This document shows positions 8,692 through 15,869 of a stretch of DNA of 64,000 nucleotides, one piece after another. The position numbers and the translations under genes were made by a program. The notes under the pieces were generated by a model, which worked only from the letters and a program-made list of their open reading frames with translations, made no database searches and was not told the origin of the DNA. Origin of the DNA: CAZGMJ01 sp964526785 (lineage in GTDB: Bacteria; Planctomycetota; Phycisphaerae; Sedimentisphaerales; Anaerobacaceae); contig CAZGMJ010000016.1 in the NCBI GenBank assembly GCA_964526785.1, positions 20,644 through 84,643 of the forward strand. The letters run 5' to 3'. Every line of letters begins with the position of its first letter. Position 1 is the stretch's first letter.

Positions 8692-8745
8692 TTCACACGT
8701 TTTTCACTTTCCATTCACGCAGCCTTCACGCCGGCGGTTTATACT
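8692..8745 (+). promoter_or_regulatory. Pho box (four 11-bp TTCAC repeats) plus -10 element
   Basis: TTCAC occurs at 8692, 8703, 8714 and 8725, exactly 11 bp apart, i.e. once per helical turn. A -10 hexamer TATACT follows at 8740-8745 without a -35. PhoB-family regulators bind tandem 11-bp direct repeats and replace the -35 contact, so this is a strong candidate activator site for the nptA-phoU transcript, which starts just downstream at 8772. Confidence 0.78.
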
Positions 8746-8771
8746 CTGCCAAACGCCATGAGGGACCGATC

Positions 8772-9921
8772 ATGAAGAAAAAAATCAGCGTGCTTCTAAA
8801 ACTCATTGCCGTGGCGGGTCTGCTTTACTGCTTTCTCGTCAGTATCGGTTTGATGGGGGATGCCTTCAAGGGCTTCGGCAAAGACTTTGCCCAGGAACTG
8901 ATTCGTACGACGAACAATCCCTTCATCGGGCTGTTCATCGGCATTCTGGCCACCAGCCTCATTCAAAGCTCTTCCACGACCACGTCCATCGTGGTGGGTA
9001 TGGTGGGAGCGCAGATAGTCGTTGACGGGGCCGCCCAGCCCGTGCTTTCGGTTCAAAACGCGATCCCGATCATTATGGGGGCGAATATCGGGACGACTGT
9101 CACCAATACGCTGGTTTCCATGGGGCACGTGGGGCGCAGGGAGGAGTTCCGGCGGGCGATCGGGGCCGCAACGGTTCACGATTTCTTCAATCTCATTTGT
9201 GTAGCGGTGCTGTTTCCCCTCGAGCAGGCCACGCATTTTCTGGAGCGTGGGGCGACGCGGATGGCGGCGGCGTTCGAGGGGGCCGGGGGGGGTCAGCTTC
9301 ACCAGTCCGGTCAAAGCGCTTACCAAACCAACGGTGCATCTGATTGAAGACGCCGCTCACGCGGTCACGGGGTCGGGTCTGTTCAGTTTTATCGTGATGT
9401 TGATTCTCTCAATTTTCATACTGTTCTTTGCGCTGTATTTCATCGTCAAATTGATGAAGTCGCTCGTGGTGGATCGGGCCGAGATCGTACTGAACAACGT
9501 GATCAGCAAGAGTCCGATTCTGGGTATGCTGGCGGGTTGGGCGTTTACGACCATCGTTCAGAGCAGCTCGATTACCACGTCTTTGATGATTCCGCTGGTG
9601 GCGGCGGGGATACTGACGCTGGAAACGGTGTTTCCCATTACCATCGGCGCAAATGTCGGCACCACGATGACGGCGATTCTGGCCTCCTTTGCAGCGGATC
9701 AGCCGGCGGCGGTGGTGATTGCTTTTGCGCATTTTCTTTTCAACATTACGGGCACGGTATTGATATATCCGATACGGGCTATCAGAATGATACCGATAAC
9801 GCTCGCGCGATCATTAGGCGATCTGGCAGCGCGAAAAAGACGATACGCGATCATATACGTTCTGGGGCTTTTCTTTGCTTTGCCCATAACGTTGATTCTG
9901 ATTTCGAAACTCTTCAAATAG
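8772..9921 (+). CDS. Na/phosphate cotransporter NptA-like, frameshifted at a G8 tract
   Basis: The gene encodes a Na+-coupled inorganic phosphate importer of the NptA/PF02690 type, split across two frames. Bases 8772-9347 give the first half with TM segments and the signature IQSSSTTTSIVVGM plus MGANIGTTVTNT. Bases from about 9292 to 9921 in another frame give the second inverted repeat with VQSSSITTSLMIPL and IGANVGTTMTAIL. The frames meet at eight consecutive G residues (9285-9292). Dropping one G joins them into an unbroken protein of about 382 residues (GAGGVSFTSPVKAL), while G8 produces a stop at 9345-9347. Thus it is a sequencing error, a pseudogene, or a slippage-controlled switch. Start ATG 8772 has GAGGGA upstream and follows the Pho box. 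Confidence 0.82.
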
Positions 9922-9931
9922 GGGAATCACA

Positions 9932-10606
9932 ATGTTCAAGAATCTGCTCGGCTTCTGGAAGGGCAAGGATTTTCTCTCACAGGTATTCGGCGATTTCAAG
10001 GATATGCTGGACGATGCCGAGTGCATGTTCGATCTGGTCTGCGACAATCTGCTCGAGCACACGGAGGATCCCGAGCTGAAAAAGAAAGTGTACGAGATCG
10101 ACAACCGGATCAACGTGCGGCAGAAGGACATCCGCAAACGGATCGTCGAGCATCTTTCTCTTCAGCCTACGGTGGATGTGGCGGCGTGTCTGGTACTGAT
10201 GAGCGTGGTCAAAGACGCCGAGCGACTGGGGGATTACGCCAAGAACCTGTACCGCGTCACGGAGTTCCTGGAAAAACCGCTCGATCGGGCGCTGTTCGAA
10301 AAGTACTTCGGGCAGCTCGATGTGGACATACGCACGCTGTTTGCGCAAACGAAAGAAGCCTTTATCGAGGGTGATGAAGACAAGGCTCAGTCGGCGTGGG
10401 ATTACGAAAAACGTATCGCCAAGCTGTGCAACCACGTTGTCACGGAGCTGGCTGACAGCCAGTTGACCGTGAACGAAGCGGTATGTCTGGCGTTGATTGC
10501 GCGGTATCTGAAACGCATCGTTGCGCACCTGGTAAACATCGCGACGTCCTTTATTTTGCCTTTGAGCGATCTTGATTACTACGACGAGCAGAGACTGCCC
10601 GAGTAG
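9932..10606 (+). CDS. phoU: PhoU-domain phosphate regulatory protein
   Basis: This is a 224-residue all-helical cytoplasmic protein with two PhoU repeats (about 10-100 and 115-210). Each has the E/D-x3-D metal-binding signature region; the clearest is KDAERLGDYAKNLYRV. PhoU proteins bind metal clusters and restrain phosphate uptake and PhoR signalling when phosphate is plentiful. It lies 10 bp after the Na/Pi transporter with a GGGG ribosome binding site, and NptA-PhoU partners are common, so here PhoU probably gates that transporter directly. No pst ABC transporter genes are present nearby. Confidence 0.88.
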   Translation: MFKNLLGFWKGKDFLSQVFGDFKDMLDDAECMFDLVCDNLLEHTEDPELKKKVYEIDNRINVRQKDIRKRIVEHLSLQPTVDVAACLVLMSVVKDAERLGDYAKNLYRVTEFLEKPLDRALFEKYFGQLDVDIRTLFAQTKEAFIEGDEDKAQSAWDYEKRIAKLCNHVVTELADSQLTVNEAVCLALIARYLKRIVAHLVNIATSFILPLSDLDYYDEQRLPE

Positions 10607-10659
10607 GCGTCTTTCTCATCGGCCGCACTGCGGTTCGGGTAGGGAGTTGCGTATGCGGC

Positions 10660-11760
10660 TTATGTTTTCATGCTGTCGATCTCGATGATGGCGATCGGCA
10701 GGAAGATGAAAACGGGCAGCCACGCCCAGAATTCGGGCATGACACGGCCGAAGATGACCTCGGTGGCGAGAATGCGGCAGACGAATGTCGTGACAAAGCA
10801 GGCGGCTGTGATGCCGAAGCTGATGACGATGGCGGACTTCATGCCCTTAGGGTCGCGGCAGACGAGTATCGGCAGACTGATCATCAGGAGGACCAGGTTC
10901 AGGATCGGATCCGTGACACGGTAGTGTTTCTGCCCGTGCAACTCGGCGATGTCCTTTATCTTGGTGCCCTGAGCGGCCAGGGCCGAGAGTTCGGCGGAAC
11001 TGAGCATCGTTTTGTGGTCGGACTTGCGTCGTATCGGGATATCGCGGGGCAACAGGTCGCCGGAGTCGTAGTAGGGCAGGGGCCGGGGACCTCGCTCGGC
11101 TCCCTTGGCACTGTATTGCCCGTTGACGAGAATCCACTTCTTCTCCGCAAAGTTGTACACGGCCTTATCGGCGGAAATTCGCCCTGTGACCTCCCAGATG
11201 ACCGAGTTGGGTTTGAGTTCTCTGGTGAGGATCGTTGGGTAGTGCATGGTTGCGGTGGCGACGTCGAATCGCTGGGAGCAAATAAGCGAGCCGTACTCAT
11301 CTTTGATGAACCAGATGTCGTAGGCCTCTTCTCCGGGCAAATCGTCGTGATTTCGCACGAGTCTGTCGGCCAGCGGCGGAATGATGAGTTCCTGATCGAC
11401 GATGAGTACGCCCGTCAGGATTATGGCGAGGAGGACGACGGGGCCTATGACTCGTTTGAGGCTGACGCCTGAGGCCATTATAGCTATCAGTTCGCCGGAG
11501 CGCACCATCCGTCCGAAGGAGAACGATGCCGCGACGACCGTCATCATGCCCGCGAAATCACGGAAGTAGAGCGTTGTGTGGAGGGCGTAATACCTGAGCA
11601 TGTGGGTCAGGACATCGTAGGTGGTGCGGTTTGCCTGTTCGGTGAATTCATCCAGATTAACGAAGAGATCGATGATAATGCGCAGGCCGATCAGCACGGA
11701 GAAGGCAATGACGTATCCGACAAGGAAGTTCTTTACGATGTATCGGTCCAGTATCTTCAC
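10660..11760 (-). CDS. lptG: LptG-like permease of lipopolysaccharide export
   Basis: This is a YjgP/YjgQ-family inner-membrane permease of the LptB2FG transporter, which extracts LPS for transport to the outer membrane. The roughly 366-residue chain has the expected plan: TM helices 1-3 near the N-terminus (ILDRYIVKNFLVGYVIAF...), a periplasmic beta-jellyroll (about 130-250), and three C-terminal TM helices. GTG 11760 is chosen because AAGGA lies 7 nt upstream; a much longer upstream extension would overlap the preceding gene. It begins 2 nt after the stop of the preceding paralogue, so the two are translationally coupled. Which of the pair is F and which is G is assigned by order only. Confidence 0.82.
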   Translation of the reverse strand: MKILDRYIVKNFLVGYVIAFSVLIGLRIIIDLFVNLDEFTEQANRTTYDVLTHMLRYYALHTTLYFRDFAGMMTVVAASFSFGRMVRSGELIAIMASGVSLKRVIGPVVLLAIILTGVLIVDQELIIPPLADRLVRNHDDLPGEEAYDIWFIKDEYGSLICSQRFDVATATMHYPTILTRELKPNSVIWEVTGRISADKAVYNFAEKKWILVNGQYSAKGAERGPRPLPYYDSGDLLPRDIPIRRKSDHKTMLSSAELSALAAQGTKIKDIAELHGQKHYRVTDPILNLVLLMISLPILVCRDPKGMKSAIVISFGITAACFVTTFVCRILATEVIFGRVMPEFWAWLPVFIFLPIAIIEIDSMKT

Positions 11761-11762
11761 CG

Positions 11763-13367
11763 CTACGTCCTTAGCAACCGGTGATAAAGAAGTGCCGTCA
11801 GTGTTGCGAGAAAGCCGACGCCGGCCCACATCACTATGATGCCCATTTCGATGTTGCTGCCGAGATTCTCGGCCACGTTCTTGCCGCTCATGATACAGAC
11901 GATGAGGACCGCGGCGGGGATGCAACTGGCCCCGAATGCGGTCAGCAGATGGCCTCCCCGCTTGATGATTCCCAGTCCGATGCCGATCAATATCATGGGG
12001 ATGCAGCCGATACCGAAGGACAGGCGGGAGTGCATTTCGCTTCTGATTCGGGCGAGCGTCTTACGAATGGTGTAGTTGAGATCGTTGCGGAGTCTCTCCA
12101 GTTCGGGAGATGGGTCTTCAATCTGGGCAACGGGTTCGGCCAGTTTTCTCGCCATGAGGGCGTTGTCGCGGCTCTTGTAAAGGTGCGTTATCTCTTCCAC
12201 GCTTGCAGGCACGACCAATCCGCGTACGATATGCGTCATCGGCAATTCGCCCGTTTCCTCGATGCGCGGGTGCGAGAGGTGCATCATCAAAGTAGGCGTG
12301 AGTCCTTCGACGTCGAGTTGCAGAACGGCGGTCGGACAATGAAACGTTCTGGGTGGCGTATCCTCGTTGAGGTCCTGTTCCATGACGGTGACGTTATCCG
12401 CGAGCAGGATGGTGCCGTCGGCATGGACTTCGCAGCGGTCTGCGGTGAATTTAACGGATTTGGCGCCGCTGTAGAGACGGTAGAGGCTGTCCGGGCTGCG
12501 GTCCAAAGTGCTGCGTATCTCCCGTGCCAGCAATTCCATCATGATTTGAGCGTAGGTTTCCCGGGCAATTTTGGCGATCGGATAGAACCGGGTCAGCCTT
12601 GCGCGGATAGCCTTCATCTGCTCGACCTTTTTGAATTTGATTGCGTCTCCGAGCAACGATCCGAATTCGAGCAGGAAGCCGGCGCCGCCCATTGTGAACC
12701 CCTGTGCGTCCATGGTTCCTATTTGTGCGACCCGATAGGGGGCGATGTGGACTTCGTTGAACTGGCCCCGCGACTGAAAGGTTATTCGGGCGCTCTCGGC
12801 GGTGATGATTCTCCCGATTTGGCCGCCTTCGATTTCGGCGACAACAATGCCCAGCAGGGCATCGTTTTCGTAGCTCACGTCGTCGGCGTAGATGTAATGA
12901 CGGTCGTCCGGCACTTCGTAATAGCCGCGGCGTTCTATATTGCGAAACAGGATTTGCTTGGCGTCGGCTTTGAGAGATTTTTCGGCGAGGTGCACGAAAT
13001 AGGGCATGACATGGAAGCTCAAAAGCAAATTGGCGATGGCGACCGCGATAGCCAGCGCCAGGCCGGGATAGATTATGGTCATCAGGCTGACGCCGCTGGC
13101 GCGACAGGCGTCGAGTTCGTTGTCGCTGGCGAATCGGCCGTACACCAGCGCTGAGGCAAACAGCGCCGCCATCGGCAAAACGAAGGTCAGCGTGATGGGC
13201 AGGAAGTACACGATCAGATGGAGGACCTGACGGGGACCGACGCCCTGTTGCTGCACGGGCTGGAGGATGCTGCCGAGGCTCAGAATAAGCGTCAGGGCGA
13301 TGGCAGCAAGCAAGAAGACCCTGAGCAGTTCGCGAAATACGTATCTATGCAGCGTGAAAACCATCAT
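11763..13367 (-). CDS. lptF: LptF-like permease of lipopolysaccharide export
   Basis: This second YjgP/YjgQ permease, first in the operon, begins MMVFTLHRYVFRELLRVFLL, with N-terminal helices including FVLPMAALFASALVYGRFASDNELDACRAS (the conserved coupling-helix region with E and R contacting the LptB ATPase). At 534 residues it is about 170 longer than typical LptF; the extra lies in the periplasmic middle (about 150-420), followed by the three C-terminal TM helices (IGCIPMILIGIGLG...). Together with the downstream gene it should form the heterodimeric permease; LptB is not in the window. It indicates a didermic cell with LPS-like outer-membrane lipid. Confidence 0.8.
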   Translation of the reverse strand: MMVFTLHRYVFRELLRVFLLAAIALTLILSLGSILQPVQQQGVGPRQVLHLIVYFLPITLTFVLPMAALFASALVYGRFASDNELDACRASGVSLMTIIYPGLALAIAVAIANLLLSFHVMPYFVHLAEKSLKADAKQILFRNIERRGYYEVPDDRHYIYADDVSYENDALLGIVVAEIEGGQIGRIITAESARITFQSRGQFNEVHIAPYRVAQIGTMDAQGFTMGGAGFLLEFGSLLGDAIKFKKVEQMKAIRARLTRFYPIAKIARETYAQIMMELLAREIRSTLDRSPDSLYRLYSGAKSVKFTADRCEVHADGTILLADNVTVMEQDLNEDTPPRTFHCPTAVLQLDVEGLTPTLMMHLSHPRIEETGELPMTHIVRGLVVPASVEEITHLYKSRDNALMARKLAEPVAQIEDPSPELERLRNDLNYTIRKTLARIRSEMHSRLSFGIGCIPMILIGIGLGIIKRGGHLLTAFGASCIPAAVLIVCIMSGKNVAENLGSNIEMGIIVMWAGVGFLATLTALLYHRLLRT

Positions 13368-13555
13368 TACTGTCTATATCGCCTTTCGTGCTCCCGACAT
13401 TGGCGGATCGCAGTGATCATATTTGCCCCATACTATTGAGAACGCTCCGCTTTGCAATCAAATTATCAGGTAAAGAGGGTGACGGACGCGGCGACCGGCG
13501 GCGGTTTGATTGATACGGCGGGGCAGATAGCTTTTCTGTAATGTGCGAGTCCTAT

Positions 13556-13584
13556 TTGACATGCCTAAGGCATTAGCATATAAT
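13556..13584 (+). promoter_or_regulatory. Consensus sigma-70 promoter for the OLD-like ATPase gene
   Basis: TTGACA (13556-13561) and TATAAT (13579-13584) are both perfect and lie 17 nt apart. The predicted start near 13591 leaves about 58 nt before ATG 13650. A full-consensus promoter on a stand-alone gene implies strong constitutive expression. Confidence 0.82.
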
Positions 13585-13649
13585 ACCTTATCGGCCTCAG
13601 GGCTGTGTTTCGTACTATTGGTAGCTACCCGGCTTGGAGGATTGCTGCT

Positions 13650-15617
13650 ATGAAACTGGCAACGATACGAGTGAAGAACTTCCGATGTGTGGAGGATTCC
13701 ACGGAGTTTACCGCTTGCCCCGTTACGTGTCTGGTCGGCAAGAACGGTGCGGGCAAGACCTCCCTGCTGGAAGCTCTGTACAAACTGAATCCGAATATCG
13801 AGCAGCTTGCGGATTTTGATGTTCTCAGTGAGTATCCGCGAGCGCGACGGCGGGAGTACGAGCAGCGTGCGGAGACCGATCCGGATGACGCGCTGATAAC
13901 GCAGTGGGAATTGGAGCCCGAGGAACTGGAAGAACTGGAGCGGGCTTTACGGCGGAGCCTGGGCGGCTCGAACCGGATCACTGTTCGGAAGGGCTATTAT
14001 CACGGGCGGCGTTGGGAACTGGTGCCGAATGGTGAGGGTAGGCAGGCCGCAGAAAAGGAGTCCGAGGATGCGGGAGAGTCCGCAAGTGCTGCAGGGGATG
14101 AGGGAGGGTCGCCGCAGGGCGATGCACCAGGCGAGCAGGAACATGCCGCCAAGCCTGAAAACGGCGTCGCTTCTAATCACTCTGAGTTGCTGGAGGCCAT
14201 GGGACGTTCCGCCAACGGCCTGAATCCCGAGACGCTGAGCAAGGCCCTGGAGACCAAGCTCGGGCCGAAGTTGCCGCGGTTTCTGTATTTTTCGGAGTGG
14301 AACGTGATGAAGGGGCGGGTTTCGCTGGATGCGTTGCTCGCTCGCAAGGAGCGAGGTGAATTGACCGGGCCGGACCGCATCTTCCTGGCGCTTCTGGAAC
14401 TGGGCGGTACGACACCGGAGGCGCTGACCAGCATCGAGCAGTCGGAGCAACTCATCGCGGACCTGGAAGACGCGGCCAAGCCTATTACCGAGGAAATCGG
14501 CCGGTATTGGAGCCAGGAACGAGGCATACGCGTGACGTTTCATCTGCATCCCGGTCGAGCCAAGGACCCGGCGCCGTTCGACAAGGGACTGGTATTCGAG
14601 ACGCGCATCGTCAATCCGCGGACGAATCTGTCGCTTAATTTCGATGAGCGCAGCACGGGCTTCGCGTGGTTCTTCTCCTTTCTCGTATGGTATTCGGAAG
14701 TTCGCAAACAGCACGGGGAGAACATCATCATCCTGCTCGACGATCCTGGCGTGGGGCTGCATGCCAAGGCGCAGTGGGACCTGGTGCGGTATGTCGCGGA
14801 CCGTCTGGAGCCGGTTTACCAGGTGGTGTATGCGACACATTCACCGTTCATGATCGATCCGCAGAAGCTCGGCTGGGTACGGACGGTGGAAGATACAACC
14901 GAGCGTACGGCCGACGGTCAGGAGGTGTACGCGGGGACCAAGGTCGGCGACAAGATGCTCAGCGGCGATCACGACACGCTTTTGCCTCTCAAGGCGTCGC
15001 TGGGGTACCGGATTGTGCGCTCGATTTCGGCCGAGAGTCGGGTTCTGCTGGTCGAACGGCCCGAGGAAATGCTGTATCTGTGGTGGTTCTCGGCCCGGCT
15101 CAAAGAGGCCGGACGCAGGGGGCTGGATCCTCAGGTGAGCATTGTGCCGTGCGGCGATCTGGTGGGGTTGGCCAGTCTGGTGGGTTTGATGAGCGAGGGC
15201 AATACGGAATTTGCTGTCTTGCTGAGTCTGCCGGCGGGATGCGAAGGCGTCGGTCGATACGAGGAGATGGAACGCCTGCTAGGATCAGCGCGGGTGTTGC
15301 TGCTCAACAAGTTCGCGGCCCCTCAGGGCAGTACGGTCGAAGACCTCATCGGGCCGCAAACGTACGCAGCGATGGTGGATATGAGTTTCAAGATTCCTCG
15401 CGGGCAACGATTTGCCAAGACGGTCCAGGCGCCCGGTGATGTGCCGATCGTCCAGTGGATGGCCGAGCAGTTTGCCGCTCGTCAGCCGGGGCGGCAGTTC
15501 GACAGCCTGATTCCGGCCGAGCATCTCCTGCAGAAGGGCGGCAAAGCCATGCGTAAACTCCCCGGCGCCGCTAATGCACTGGATCGCTTCGAGCAACTCT
15601 TCGAGGAGATTGGCTGA
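13650..15617 (+). CDS. OLD-like AAA ATPase with degenerate Toprim-like C-terminal region
   Basis: This is a 655-residue SMC/OLD-type ATPase. Walker A is GKNGAGKTS (30-38) after the strand MKLATIRVKNFRCVED. The Walker B region is IIILLDDPGVGLH, followed by the switch YATHSPFMID. A low-complexity Glu/Gly/Ala-rich linker interrupts the ATPase near residues 130-185. The C-terminal region (about 460-600) starts like an OLD Toprim domain (VLLVERPEEMLYLWW) but lacks a clear DxD acidic pair where one is expected (AVLLSLPAGCEG), so nuclease activity is doubtful. ATG 13650 has GGAGG 9 nt upstream. No partner helicase, reverse transcriptase or methylase adjoins it. Its role may be DNA repair or phage defence; this is not established. 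Confidence 0.75.
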   Translation: MKLATIRVKNFRCVEDSTEFTACPVTCLVGKNGAGKTSLLEALYKLNPNIEQLADFDVLSEYPRARRREYEQRAETDPDDALITQWELEPEELEELERALRRSLGGSNRITVRKGYYHGRRWELVPNGEGRQAAEKESEDAGESASAAGDEGGSPQGDAPGEQEHAAKPENGVASNHSELLEAMGRSANGLNPETLSKALETKLGPKLPRFLYFSEWNVMKGRVSLDALLARKERGELTGPDRIFLALLELGGTTPEALTSIEQSEQLIADLEDAAKPITEEIGRYWSQERGIRVTFHLHPGRAKDPAPFDKGLVFETRIVNPRTNLSLNFDERSTGFAWFFSFLVWYSEVRKQHGENIIILLDDPGVGLHAKAQWDLVRYVADRLEPVYQVVYATHSPFMIDPQKLGWVRTVEDTTERTADGQEVYAGTKVGDKMLSGDHDTLLPLKASLGYRIVRSISAESRVLLVERPEEMLYLWWFSARLKEAGRRGLDPQVSIVPCGDLVGLASLVGLMSEGNTEFAVLLSLPAGCEGVGRYEEMERLLGSARVLLLNKFAAPQGSTVEDLIGPQTYAAMVDMSFKIPRGQRFAKTVQAPGDVPIVQWMAEQFAARQPGRQFDSLIPAEHLLQKGGKAMRKLPGAANALDRFEQLFEEIG

Positions 15618-15723
15618 GGGGGCCGACGTTTTTCGGGCGATTGGTCAGGCTCAGTCCGGCCGGTGCAGGTGCCGGCGAGACCGGCGACCCTGCAGGTCTT
15701 CGCTCGGTTGATTTCGAGGCAGG

Positions 15724-15745
15724 CCGAAGCCCACCCTGGGCTCGG
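15724..15745 (+). other. Strong hairpin in the 252-bp gap before the GH127 gene
   Basis: CCGA(A)GCCCA pairs with TGGGCTCGG around a 3-nt loop (9 bp with one bulged A). No T run follows on either strand, so it is not a convincing terminator. Apart from this and the candidate promoter at 15794-15822 I see nothing in the gap. Confidence 0.4.
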
Positions 15746-15793
15746 ACGGCCGCAGACTACGCGCTGCAATACCCCTGCCAAACCATATCTGAT

Positions 15794-15822
15794 TTGCATG
15801 TGCACTTCGGAGTCTGTACTAT
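15794..15822 (+). promoter_or_regulatory. Candidate promoter for the GH127 gene
   Basis: TTGCAT (15794-15799) and TACTAT (15817-15822) are 17 nt apart, about 45 nt upstream of ATG 15870. Four of six and five of six positions match sigma-70 consensus. Confidence 0.42.
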
Positions 15823-15869
15823 CTTACGGCAAGTCTAATCATCGTTTCTTGAACCACGAGGTGAATCGG

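Noticed and set aside
15724..15745. Terminator for the OLD-like ATPase gene
   Set aside because: The stem is strong but no T run follows on either strand, so it is listed only as a hairpin.
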